In this document: positions 8,336 to 17,700 of the stretch, in pieces
Layout of the letters: every line of letters starts with the position of its first letter
How positions within the stretch are numbered: the stretch's first letter is position 1
NCBI GenBank assembly: GCA_911728455.2
Contig: OU452240.1
Location: 1,178,001-1,242,000, forward strand
DNA from: Marthasterias glacialis
Taxonomy: Eukaryota; Echinodermata; Asteroidea; Forcipulatida; Asteriidae
Reading direction: 5' to 3'
Length of the DNA stretch: 64,000 bases
The notes under the pieces: model-generated
The model's input: the letters and a program-made list of their open reading frames with translations, nothing else
Told to the model about the DNA's origin: nothing
Databases searched by the model: none
Position numbers and translations under genes: made by a program

Positions 8336-8875
8336 CATTATTTTATTATAACCGTCATGGGAGGCACCTGCAGAGTTTGCGGACGTGATATCCAGTTTTG
8401 AGTTGGGTTGTGTCTTTCTTCTGGCGGGTGGATCGACGGGCGGTACTTTTGGCCGATCAGGCGGTTCTTTGGGCCGATCATCAGGCGGTACTTTCAGCCG
8501 ATGATCAGGTGGTTCTTTTGACCGATCATCAGGTGGTTCTTTTGGCCGATCATCAGGCGGTACTTTCGGCCGATGATCAGGTGGTTCTTTTGACCGATCA
8601 TCAGGTGGTTCTTTTGGCTGATCATCAGGCGGTACTTTCGGCCGATGATCAGGTGGTTCTTTTGGCCGATCATCAGGCGGTAGTGTCGGCCGATGATCAG
8701 GCGGTTCTTCTTGCCGATCATCAAGTGGTTCTTTTGGGCGATCGGACGAGTCCTGTGGTTTTATAGTTGTATTAACAGGTGACTGAATATCACGTTTTTT
8801 CTGCAGGTGCCTCGAAATGCTTTTTTCTGTAGAAGAAGTCTTAGCGATTGCGTTCGGATCTTTTAGGTCAATCAT
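8336..8875 (-). CDS. proline-rich repeat exon, probable first coding exon of gene 2
   Basis: From the ATG at 8875-8873 the frame MIDLKDPNAIAKTSS runs 180 codons and ends exactly at an excellent donor (ATAATG|GTAAGA), phase 0. The N-terminal 50 residues are polar and basic. Residues of about 55-150 are an imperfect 8-residue repeat built from PKEPPDDR, PKVPPDDR and PKEPPDHR, with strictly alternating acidic, basic and proline residues. This predicts an extended, flexible stalk. The tail (LDITSANSAGASHDGYNKIM) is non-repetitive. Its strand and position make it the likely 5' exon of the deaminase-like gene that starts at 7591. The join is not proven because the phase-0 acceptor is weak. It could also be a separate gene. 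Confidence 0.5.
8431..8745 (-). repeat. 24-bp coding minisatellite (8-residue Pro-rich repeat)
   Basis: About thirteen 24-bp units alternate between GGCCGATCATCAGGCGGTAC-like and GATCATCAGGTGGTTCTTTT-like forms on the plus strand. On the coding (minus) strand these give PKVPPDDR/PKEPPDHR. A higher-order 48- to 72-bp alternation is visible, indicating duplication of multi-unit blocks. All length changes keep the frame, which argues for selection on the protein. Confidence 0.85.
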
Positions 8876-8902
8876 AACAGTTTGAAAAGCGCGAAACGTA
8901 GC

Positions 8903-8911
8903 CTTATATAG
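8903..8911 (-). promoter_or_regulatory. TATA-like box upstream of the Pro-rich exon
   Basis: Minus-strand CTATATAAGG lies about 30 bases before the ATG at 8875. If used, it would place transcription initiation only a few bases before that ATG, giving an unusually short 5' UTR. The open frame also continues upstream through the box (to a TTG at 8935), so the alternative is that the exon extends further and the match is fortuitous. Confidence 0.3.
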
Positions 8912-9003
8912 TCCATTTTTTTCAGTATTTCGCAATCGGGGAAATCCAGAAATCCAGACGACATTGCATCACTTATAACCACTCCCCCTGGATCAGCCAA
9001 TGC

Positions 9004-9196
9004 TAGGATCGGATTAGTCTTGGTGCAAGACCTTCTCGTTTATTTGTATTTTCCCCGCAAGAGGGCGCTATCATCCACGAACCGCTATCACCCACGATTT
9101 CGTGGGTGATAGCGGTTCGTGGATGATAGCTAGCGCCCTCTTGCGGGAGAAAATACAAATAAACGAGAAGGTCTTGCACCAAGAATAGGATCGGAT
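9004..9196. mobile_element. near-perfect fold-back element flanked by 11-bp direct repeats
   Basis: Positions 9019-9098 and 9100-9183 are inverted copies of each other, starting TCTTGGTGCAAGACC and meeting at CCCACGATTTCGTGGG. The only sizeable difference is a few extra bases near 9131. The palindrome is bracketed by TAGGATCGGAT at 9004-9014 and 9186-9196, which reads as a target-site duplication. Each arm holds a CCGCAAGAGGGCGCT motif. This is a palindromic MITE or fold-back insertion. It has no coding capacity; the mirror-image frames over it are artefacts. Confidence 0.8.
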
Positions 9197-9207
9197 ACAT
9201 TTATACA

Positions 9208-9331
9208 GGCCGTATCTGAATTGGCGGCTACGGCTACGGCTGTGACTGTTGCTAAGGGTGTTGCTAAGGATACTTCAACACATGATGACGCAGCAATCCA
9301 GCCGTGGCTAGCCGCCAAATTGGACACGCCC
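9208..9331. mobile_element. short MITE with ATTGGCGGCTA terminal inverted repeats
   Basis: The left end GGCCGTATCTGAATTGGCGG and the right end, read in reverse as GGCGTGTCCAATTTGGCGGC, are imperfect inverted repeats around a GCTACGGCTACGGCTG / CAGCCGTGGCTAGC core. The element is about 124 bp and non-coding, and it lies immediately beside the fold-back element. Confidence 0.65.
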
Positions 9332-10396
9332 TAATCAATAATAATTTCATTCTTCTGCATGACCTCGCCTTGGTTTTTAAAAACATTTGTTCCCCCCCCC
9401 CCCCCCCCGCCACAAAAAAGCTTACATGTTTGTTTTTCCACCTTTACATAGCCTAAAGTAATGTGGTGTGCGGTCACTTCTTAAAGGCACGCTCGATTCA
9501 AATTGAGACCGTACGAGTCTATTTGAATATTGGGAACCCATAGGCCTACTTTATGTACATTGCATTAACGTGTGAAGGAAACTACACAGACGTCATGTTA
9601 CGGAGCCCCTAAAGGGACTGGTCAAAAAAAGAATTGAAAAGGTACAACAAAAAGTGAAATTCTTGAACAATTTTTGTTTTCTTTGATGCTCCCTCCGTCC
9701 GTATGAACCAAAGGATGAGACCGGCGGGGCCGAGCGAACCTTTGCATTGGCCGCATTGTCAAGGATTGTGCTTCCTTTGACCTGTGAGGGCGCTGTGCGA
9801 AGGATACAGCTAGCTATGGCTGTTCCACACTAAAATAGGCTTCCCATAGCAACCAATGCTAAATGCAATTTCAAAATACTTAACAAATATTTCAATGTCT
9901 CTCAGCCTCTAGAAAACAAATCAAATGATGACAACTAAACTTCAATTTTCTTTTCAATTTTTAGTAGGTTAGCCGTTGAAAGGTTTTGGTAGGCTGATGA
10001 TCTAAAATAAACACCCCCGAACAAGTAAACTGGCTGGACTCCATCTTGGAAAATGACCCTATACTTTGCAGCAAAATATGGCCTGTGTACCAAAATGCTC
10101 CAGGTTGAAAGTCAACAACCCAAGGGGTACAATGTTGGACCATTTTTCAACAATCCATAAAAGTAAGGGCCCTCAAATCTTTGGTTGTGGCTATAACTCT
10201 TTTTGCAAAAATATCCTTACTTCTAGTAGACAACGCACAGTGGTTTATGACCCAGACATCGACAAATTTTGGTACAATAATTGATCAAAATACCTTTGAA
10301 ATACATCACCCATGTCTCAATATCATCTTGGGGTACATACAATTGGATTATCAATTGAAATAATATACATTTTACCGATGAGCGGCACAAAAGTAT
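9332..10396. other. intergenic spacer, no gene recognised
   Basis: Contains an 18-base poly-C tract near 9391, one AGGGCGCT motif near 9787, and otherwise unremarkable AT-rich sequence. No frame has convincing coding character. Confidence 0.5.
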
Positions 10397-10399
10397 GAA

Positions 10400-10520
10400 A
10401 AAGGAGGGGATATCCACAGACATAAAGAACCCATTCTGTGGGGATATCCAAGAGGGCGCTGTTTAGAAATTGCGCTCTCTCGAGAAAACAGCGCCCTCTT
10501 GGATATCCCCTCCTTTTTAC
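10400..10520. repeat. imperfect palindrome with GATATCC and AGAGGGCGCT arms
   Basis: AAAAAGGAGGGGATATCC at about 10400 pairs with GGATATCCCCTCCTTTTT at about 10499-10516. Inside, AAGAGGGCGCTGTTT pairs with AAACAGCGCCCTCTT around a short loop containing TCTCTCGAGA. A separate small palindrome ACAAAATGTCTGTTGC / GCAACGGACATTTTGT follows directly to about 10550. It resembles the fold-back element at 9019-9183 in design but not in sequence outside the AGAGGGCGCT core. Confidence 0.75.
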
Positions 10521-10549
10521 AAAATGTCTGTTGCAACGGACATTTTGTT

Positions 10550-11780
10550 TTACCTCAAACTCGCCACTAATCTGTAGCCAAGCGTACCCTAGGGCCTCAA
10601 AACAACCCCTTCCCTCCATGATTAGTGACATTCTTATAAGGTTTTAACCCTATCAGGTTAACCCTACCATTTTTCTCCATAACTTCTTAACGCTTATTTC
10701 TTCCTGGGCCCTTGGCGGCCATTTTGATTTTTAAGTAAAAAAAAACAAAAAACAAAAAGTAAATTTTTCCCCCCCAAATGGGATAAATTAATGGATTATA
10801 ACGCACCCAAAGGTGACTCCAGTAACTAAATTATGTTCGAATTATATTGATCTTATAAAAATGTACAAAATTGCCAAGAATCAAAACATTTGGGGACGAA
10901 GAATATAGAAGTTATTGGAAAACACTTTTGTTTTACCAAAAATGGGCAAAAACAGTCAAAAACACCCTTTAGTGACGATTTTTGAATTTGTTTGCCGTCA
11001 TCATATGGAACTCTGTGAAATGAACATTTGTGGCAAGTTTCATCAAAATCGGTCGCACACTTTGGAAAATACGGAGGGGGCACTATGTGACCCCCCCCGT
11101 CCCCGTACAACCCAAAAAAGCCCGGTCCTGATAGTGTTAATGAATCTGTTATTGCCTTTTGCATAACTATTTAATGTACATGGACGCTCCTTGATTTCTG
11201 AGTTCCCGATAGACGCCATCTTTACGGGCAACTTGGGTTTTGTCATTGAGCTGTGTCAACCGTTCTTAATTTTCTACACTGCTAAGGTTAGTGGTTCACC
11301 GACCAATCATACAACGAATTTGGTAAAACTCCTGCATGCTGCACGCGGTATTTACGCATAACGCATAACGCATAGTAATGTGCCTTCAAAAAATAACTGT
11401 CATATAATTGATTTACCTTCTTGTTGATTTAAAACCATTAGTTGCTTTTTTTAATGCATAGATCCTAGAACGAGTCTCTCACTGTAATTCTTCTAATTAA
11501 TTTGTACTAAAAATATATATATATATTTTTTTTCAATTAAATGTTATAAGCGTAATGCTTAATTGTGTTTTTATTTTTTTTTGGACATGACTCATTTTTG
11601 CGATATGGCTCATCCCCATGAAATAAAGAACCGCCCTCAATCGTCCCACCTTAAGGATACGGTTTCTGCGGGATGACAATGTAGCGCCCTCTTTCGACCT
11701 TTACCGTGCGCCTCTTGTAGCTACTGGCACGATGAACCCCCTTTTTTTAAATACTAAATTCACATTGGGAGGGGTTGCGT
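10550..11780. other. intergenic spacer with minor repeats
   Basis: Holds three short tandem copies of ACGCATA near 11353-11375, a TATATA run near 11513-11525, a CCCCCCCC tract near 11091, and one AGCGCCCTCT motif at 11683. The 10850-11140 part has the look of an old dispersed repeat (CAAGTTTCATCAAAATCGGT), but I cannot name it. No gene is seen. Confidence 0.4.
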
Positions 11781-11782
11781 TG

Positions 11783-11798
11783 TAGTGCCCTCTGGTGA
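11783..11798 (-). promoter_or_regulatory. CTCF-like core motif
   Basis: Read on the minus strand the site is TCACCAGAGGGCACTA, very close to the bilaterian CTCF core CCASYAGRKGGCRSTA as I know it. It is the best of several related AGAGGGCRCT sites at 9055, 9131, 9786, 10451, 10490, 11683 and 12853. Binding is inferred from the motif only. Confidence 0.4.
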
Positions 11799-11934
11799 TA
11801 ATTTCCATGAAGTGTTGGGTTTCCAACTACTATGGCCGTTTACGAAATCACGACTTGGGCGTGGGCTTTAGCTCCGTTAGTTATTTTATTAAGTCATTTG
11901 TCTACAAAACCAACGGAGATTGTGTGTACAAGAC

Positions 11935-12168
11935 TGTGTGTGTGTGTGTAAGTTTGTTTAGGCATTCAAACCGGGGACTTATAACAAAAGAGGACAATAG
12001 GGTCCCCGGTTGGAAAAGGTCCCCAGTTGGAAATCGTGTTCAAAACCAATGGGAGCTGTTGCACAAAAGAGGGACAATAGGAGGTCCCCGGTTGGAGGTA
12101 AATACACACTAACTTGTGTGTGTGTGAGTAGTTGGGTGTGTGTGTATGTTAGTGGGGGGGGGGGGGGT
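11935..12168. repeat. GT-rich microsatellites and a duplicated GGTCCCCGGTTGGA block
   Basis: TG-dinucleotide runs occur near 11937-11950, 12113-12126 and 12136-12147. Between them, a block containing AAAGAGGACAATAGGGTCCC is duplicated about 75-80 bases apart. A 16- to 17-base poly-G tract ends the stretch near 12152. Confidence 0.6.
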
Positions 12169-12169
12169 T

Positions 12170-12300
12170 GGGGCACGTGCTCCCCACAATTTTCCAGTGC
12201 TGCCAGGTGCCCCCAGAAAAAAATCCAGATAAAAGCAGTGCATTAAAAATCATGGCCCTTGCCCCCAGCTGAAAAGTAGCGACCCCCCCCCCCCGAGCCA
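12170..12300. repeat. dispersed repeat, copy 1 (second copy at 13170-13330)
   Basis: The copy starts at GGGCACGTGCTCCCCACA, passes through TTTCCAGTGC, AAATCCAGATAAAAGCAGTG and ATTAAAAATCATGG, and ends in a poly-C tract. The same ordered words recur at 13170-13330, about 1 kb away and just before the LRR exon. A poly-C end of the same type (CTTAGCACCCCCCCC) is seen near 18269. Confidence 0.65.
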
Positions 12301-13169
12301 CCAGTGAAAATATCCTGGGTATGCCGTTGTGGGTTACTGTTAAAGGGTCTGTGTCGTCATGATCACAGCGAGTCTGTGGCTAGACTGAATTATGACCTCC
12401 CAATCTGTTATAGCACGCACACGCGCGCGAGTGGCGGTGACATCACAGAATAATAATGACGGCGCCCTTTGTGATGTGACGGTCGAGGCGGGTGCGTGCA
12501 GTTAACTGGGTGAGAGTTCATGTTTCTGGATCAAAATTGATTTTATCCAGTGAAGAATCATTGATCCTCATCTAATATAAGCTAGTTAATTTTTTTGAAG
12601 AATTTTTCACAAGTTGGTTCTGCGGTGTATTTATCCTAAACTCGGTGATGTGAATTAAGTTACTCTACCTGAAACCATCTAAAAGTAACGATGTGTCATC
12701 AACTCAAATGAATCAGTCAACAGTGTGACTTGGTCAAGTCTATTGTTGTCGGCATCTGCCAAAATTTGTCATCACATAACATTACAGCCGGTGTGGAAGG
12801 AGATTCTGTCCGGCAGGAGATTCTGTCCGGGCATGTACTCACTCCTTCTGATAGCGCCCTCTTTTAAATAAACTTCTCCAGCCCACGTTAATTTACCGTA
12901 AGGCGGACACATTACCCAGGGACAGAATACCCTATGACACAGGCGCAAGGACTGTTTTGATTGGTACTAACCAGAATGGACGAATACATTCAAGTGTAGG
13001 GGGCTTGAAGTTTGTTACGCGAAAAGTATACAGCTGTTTGGGGAAAAAATGGAAATAAATTTCTTGCAACTTTCACTTAAAATCTTGTAAAAAATATTTG
13101 AAGTCTACAACATGGTTTTTAAATGAAGCTTTTAAAACTCCTATGGACAGCGGCGTGGCCAAGTGGATT
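12301..13169. other. upstream region of the LRR gene, candidate promoter area
   Basis: 12415-12500 is CpG-rich for this window (CACACGCGCGCGAGTGGCGG) and includes TGACATCACAG and GGCGCCCTTTGTGATGTGAC, which are CRE/AP-1-like words. A 15-base block GGAGATTCTGTCCGG is duplicated at about 12798 and 12816, and an AGCGCCCTCT motif lies at 12853. These are compatible with a promoter or boundary, but no start site can be fixed from sequence alone. Confidence 0.3.
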
Positions 13170-13330
13170 GGGGGTGTGGGGGAGGCACGTACCGCCACAC
13201 ATTTCCAGTGCGCCCCCTCCCGGTACCCATCCAATAAAAAATGTAGATGAAAGTAATTCATTAAAAAAAAACATGGTACATGGAAAATTAATGCCCCCCT
13301 GTGACTACCAGCCCCCCCCCCCACTGCCTT
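13170..13330. repeat. dispersed repeat, copy 2
   Basis: Diverged copy of the element at 12170-12300 (GGCACGTACCGCCACACA, ATTTCCAGTGCGCCCC, AAAATGTAGATGAAAGTAAT, poly-C end). Frames over it are repeat artefacts. Confidence 0.65.
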
Positions 13331-13527
13331 TGAACGCGATAACAGTTTCTCGTAGTTCCTTACCACCCCTTCAAATAAATGGAGCATTCTCTGTGTACGT
13401 GTGTACATTGACCACGCTGCTCCTGTCATAACATCACGGTTAGTGTTACGGCAATGTTGTGCGGCGAAGTTGCTCGTTGAAAACTGACCACGCGTCTTCG
13501 AAACATGTCAAACTTCCACTGAAAAAT

Positions 13528-13763
13528 ATGGAGTTAATCTTGATGCTGTTCTGGGCCGCAGTGTACGGGGTGATGCTGCCTATTTTCCCCGCTGCCTCAT
13601 CGAAGCCCAATTGCCATAAAAACTCTTCTTTGTGCTCAAGTGTCTGTTGCTGTTACAAACCGAAAAATCCGATCAGCGGAGCGGTGGACGTCATAGCTGT
13701 CGACTGCACCCGGAGAAACCTCACTGAAGTCCCGCTAGATTTGCCAGCGAACACGGTCGAAAT
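13528..13763 (+). CDS. first coding exon of a secreted or membrane LRR protein: signal peptide plus LRRNT cap
   Basis: From the ATG at 13528 the peptide begins MELILMLFWAAVYGVMLPIF, a convincing signal peptide likely cleaved after PAASS. Then follows a Cys-rich cap (NCHKNSSLCSSVCCCY, later VDC) and the typical LRRNT ending DCTRRNLTEVPLDLPANTVE, where Leu, Val-Pro, Leu-Pro and Asn match the family pattern. The frame then meets GAAAT|GTAAGT, a perfect splice donor in phase 2. Phase 2 is the usual phase for introns separating LRR units in Slit, LGR and related genes. An in-frame upstream ATG at 13459 would put the hydrophobic segment internal, so I prefer 13528. Later LRR exons were not found in the 50 kb downstream. 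The exon alone cannot tell Slit-, LGR-, Toll- or peroxidasin-like proteins apart. Confidence 0.8.
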
Positions 13764-14370
13764 GTAAGTACCTGGTGTTAGATCAGAAAATGGTTGTTGT
13801 AGCTGGAAACAGGTTGTTTTTTGGTGGTGGTAGGTGGGGATGTTTCTGTTGTTGCTGCCAGCTACTGCTAGTGTTGTTGTTGTTGTTGTTGTTGTTGTTA
13901 TTGTTATATTGCTAAAAGTAAATATGTATTATTAATGTTAATAATGTTCAAAGTTGGAGCGACTTTTTGTAGTAGTGTAGATATGTATTTGGTTATATAG
14001 ATTTTTCTCAAGGAAAGTCAACAAAGGCAAAGACAAAACGGCCAACAGGAAGAAAATGGACTAAGATTTCAGCTAAATTTATTGATGTGTCGAGATCATG
14101 GAAACAATTTGTCTCAATTTAGTTATTTTGTAACAGCTCTACAGCCATGAGTCATATTTCAGTCATACTCCAGGGGGACTTGATCCCATAACATTGTGAT
14201 CGCTACACCAGTATAGTCTGCTACTCGATTGCTGTCACTCATCAAGACGTTTCTTGTTGAAGTAACTAAAAGCTTGATGCTGAATTTAAAGCACTACAAT
14301 TATATACAGTACACTGTGTGATGTAGGCATACACGGTATACTCTTGCCGAGGCTTCTTGAGCAAAATCCA
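13764..14370 (+). other. start of a probable very long intron
   Basis: Begins with GTAAGT directly after the LRRNT exon. It contains a TTG/TTA trinucleotide run at about 13872-13905 and otherwise AT-rich sequence. The intron probably extends across much or all of the rest of the window, since no continuing LRR exon was recognised. Confidence 0.5.
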
Positions 14371-14570
14371 CCCTCGGCTGGGATTCGAACCCACAACCCA
14401 GCAGCAGGAACAGATGTCATAGGGGCTAGGTCACTGAGCTAAATATGCATTGTTACAGGAGGCCGGTTTTTAAATCTGTAAGCAGAAGTGGGTGCGGCAA
14501 ACAGTTTAAGAGACATAGTAAGTGCGGGTTCACATCCCACCCAAATAGCCCGTGAATTGTTTGAAGGATT
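14371..14570 (-). mobile_element. tRNA-derived SINE head(s)
   Basis: On the minus strand 14443-14371 reads TAGCTCAGTGACCTAG (A-box-like) followed 40 bases later by GGGTTCGAATCCCAGCC (B-box). A second B-box-like word on the plus strand, GCGGGTTCACATCCCACC, lies near 14525. The sequences are not foldable as an exact tRNA and are followed by unrelated body sequence, so they are SINE promoters rather than tRNA genes. Confidence 0.55.
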
Positions 14571-16200
14571 AAGAAAGCAGTATACAGTACATGTCATGCA
14601 TCAGCGGAAGGGTAAACAAAAGGGTCTTGTGGATCGCTAGTGATGCATGGCTGCATGCTTGACCGATTTCCCCAGCTTACAGGATCTTAAAAGATTTGAA
14701 GTCTTTTCTTTTATTGAACTTTACAACGTCCTTCAACGGTGACGTACAAAGACTCCATTAGCCTAGACTCCATCTCCAGACGTTATCAAAACAAGTGTCA
14801 GAAGTAGCTTGTATTGGGAGCTTAATTATACCTCCTTATACATATTCAACTGGATTAAATGTAGTTGGACACGTCTGATAAGACATGAATTCCTTGAGGG
14901 TAGACTACGGGATTAATTCGGGCAAAATACGTAATCCTAATTCGTTAGGTCTGAATGTTTGTTTATAAGAGTGCGGACTTTTTTTTAAAGTGCGAATGTT
15001 TGAATTTGAAACTATTTTATTTTTTGCCTCTTTGAACCCCACATAAAGAGCAGCAATCCTCGCTTTCCCTTCTTTTCGCCCCCCCCCCCCCCTCCGTTCG
15101 AACCAATTTAAAACATTCGACATTCTAGGCTGAATATTTACCTTTGGTAAGTTTCCACTGCTATAATCGACCTACAGTTGTAGTATAGGAGGAGAGTTTT
15201 GCAGCCGCTAGCGGTTTCCCCTCCAATGAGCAAAAGAACCACAGGCAAATGAACACGTTGACTTTACGGACTGCAGGTTTAAAGATAGAGTGCAAAGGCA
15301 AAAGCTGCTTTTAACGCCTGCTCGGTTGATTTGGTGGAAAAAAGGCACGAGGCAGAGCCATCCTAGCATAAAATTGTGTTTTGCGTTTTGTATATAATGT
15401 ACGGTACCAAAAAGGAAAACATTTCAGTTTTAAATATTATTATTAATTTAATATTTTTAGAACGCAAATTTTAAAATTGACATTTTTATTCAGTACAATG
15501 TTGCATAATGCAAGTTGAGTATGAAAGGGTCTACGGACATTTTACAAATACCGAGGTCTTCTTTCTATTTTAATGCTGGTATCCACTTCAAACTCCTGCT
15601 GGCTGGAAGAGAAAAGAGTAAAAATAAAAACAGAATAAAACATAACAACTTTACGGAAATTACTCCCATTTTGAAAATTGAACCTCAGGTCCCCCCAAAT
15701 GACAAGCCATTTTGTGTACAATGCGCAGAAGTATGAAAGTGGTAGCACACAGTTTACTTCTTTACACCATCTTAAAACTGAATTCATGACACCATCTCCC
15801 AAACGGACCCCGTTATCCCCCAAACCGTACCACATTCATTGTGGGGGGCATCTCGGCATGTCAGCAAGCATTATGTGACACTTCGGTTAGACGTATACAT
15901 ACCGTGACAAGTGCAGTTTAGCCACTTGCCCCCTTTGCGTTCCCTAAAGACCGCTTACATCAAGATTATGCACGCGAATAGACTTTGAAAAATCCCTCTT
16001 GGGGTCTGTTGTAATAAATCTCTCGGTGTCAGACTGCGTTAGAACATGTCCATTTAGAATGTTCACTTAGCCATTATTAAAAAGGAATAGTACAGCAGTT
16101 GAGGTTAGGCAAAATTCTAAATTTAACTTCAAAGGAATTGTAAATCTTCATCCATTAAGTTTGGAGTAAAATTGTCTACACTTTTCTTGTAAAAACATAG
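14571..16200 (+). other. intronic or intergenic, nothing recognised
   Basis: AT-rich, with a poly-C tract near 15079-15092 and no coherent frame. I see no feature with support. Confidence 0.5.
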
Positions 16201-16215
16201 TTTATTGTATACCCA

Positions 16216-16292
16216 TGCCCCCCCCAAAAACACACAAACGAACAAACAAACAAACAAACAAACAACAACAGCAGCAACAACAACAACACCAC
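16216..16292. repeat. CAAA/CAACAA microsatellite
   Basis: A poly-C run followed by tandem ACAAACAA units and then CAACAGCAGCAACAACAA. Simple-sequence DNA only. Confidence 0.85.
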
Positions 16293-16979
16293 ACAAAAAC
16301 AAGTCGCCTGACGTTTTTATCTCATCTAGAAATTACAGGATTGGTAAAAAAAAAATGAAAAAAAGAAGAAAAATTCATACAAAAATTCATTAATTTCAAT
16401 CTGAAAGCTCACAGATTATAAAACTCATGAAGTAGGTCTACCTTTCTTCTATAGAATTTACATCTCCATTCTTTCTATAATATTGTTTGCAAGTTGAGAA
16501 AATAGCAATATTGGGAGGACCCAAAAAATCAGTTGCTCATAGTTGTTTTCATCAATGTTTTCATCAATCAAAATAAAACATAAAAACCCTGGCTGTAAGT
16601 CATGTTTTGCTGTTAAAACTCGACCTCTGAATTTGGTGAAACTTCATATTGGCTGTACGGTGTGTTAATCATTGAAAACTTATGGATGGGAGTCTTCCCA
16701 TATAAAACTTCAAGCACTTGTCCTTTAAATGACTTTTGCGCTTCATCCTTTGATACAACACTCGTCCAATTGATTGATTAATGACTGGTCTCACGGCTGG
16801 GTAAATAAATCTTGACAAAATGCACCTGTTACGACACCAGTAGGATGAACGCGCATTTTTTGTTTTACTTCAGAAACACTTCCATTCACTCTGGAGACAT
16901 AACCGCTGAATTTCCGTTGCCTGTGAACTTGATAAATTACTCTGGTTACAGTATGATATGATGGGGATGTAAAGCTATG

Positions 16980-17031
16980 GGGGAGGGGAGGGGGAAGGGG
17001 AGGGGGAGGGGGAGGGGGAGGGGGAGGGGGG
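16980..17031. repeat. GGGGGA purine microsatellite (about 50 bp)
   Basis: Nearly uninterrupted GGGGGA/GGGGAA hexamer units. All-purine tracts with G-runs of five can form G-quadruplex or triplex structures. On the opposite strand the same tract gives poly-Pro frames, which are artefacts. Confidence 0.9.
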
Positions 17032-17097
17032 GAATAACTTAATGTCCATCCCCTATGTGCAAAGTTGGCATATATTATTGTTGTTGCGAAAACCATT

Positions 17098-17330
17098 AGA
17101 GGATTCGAACTGCCTCTAGCTACCGGGCTGGCTCGGTGGTCTAGTGGTAAGACATCTGCTCTGAAATGGCAAAGGTCATGGGTTCAAGTCCTACCCGAGT
17201 AACGTGCCGGCGCAGTCTTTTTCACGGGCCTCGGGAAAGTACTGAGCAGCCTCATACAACCCTTATTAATAATAACAATACCGGAGTCTTGTATAGCGCA
17301 CGTATCTACCAATAATTGGGTACTCAAGGC
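17098..17330 (+). mobile_element. tRNA-derived SINE, family A copy 1
   Basis: Head GGATTCGAACTGCC, then GGCTCGGTGGTCTAGTGG (A-box), ACATCTGCTCT, and GGGTTCAAGTCCTACCC (B-box). The body contains TCTTGTATAGCGCACGTATC and CAAGGCGTTTATTA. The head is shared almost base for base with 35949-36055. The tRNA-like portion is too degenerate for a functional tRNA. Confidence 0.7.
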
Positions 17331-17384
17331 GTTTATTATATCATTTTTAAGACAGGTTTTTGAAGTTTTTGAATTATGAGACCC

Positions 17385-17700
17385 ATTTATGTAGCACCTT
17401 ATGCGGGTTTACAAGGTGCTGCAGCGCATTCAGCAGCCACTGCCAGGAAACACCAGGGCAAACCCCTTCTCTTTAGCGATAAATTTAACTATGTCCTTAT
17501 ACATGTATTACACAACGCACGGGACCTACCGTGAAACGGCTTAATTAAACCTCCCATCCCAAGTACGAAGTTAAGTGTCTTGCTTAGGGACACAATATTG
17601 TCAAGACCTGGACTCGAACCCACACTCTGGTGATCAGAAACACCAGAGCTTGAGTCCAGTGGGCTTGGCTGCTAGGCTGACACCACACATTGCTTAACAC
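17385..17700 (-). mobile_element. tRNA-derived SINE or composite repeat, minus orientation
   Basis: Contains CCTGGACTCGAACCCACACT near 17606, a reverse B-box, and an A-box-like end near 17680. Preceding it is ATGTAGCACCTTATGCGGGT, a block that recurs in altered form at 32290-32325 (CATAGCACCTTATAAGGGTT). Confidence 0.5.

Noticed and set aside
9003..9327. Two minus-strand frames of 65 residues
   Set aside because: Both lie over the fold-back element and the neighbouring MITE.
16791..17096. Minus-strand frame with a poly-proline run
   Set aside because: The prolines come from the GGGGGA purine microsatellite on the other strand.
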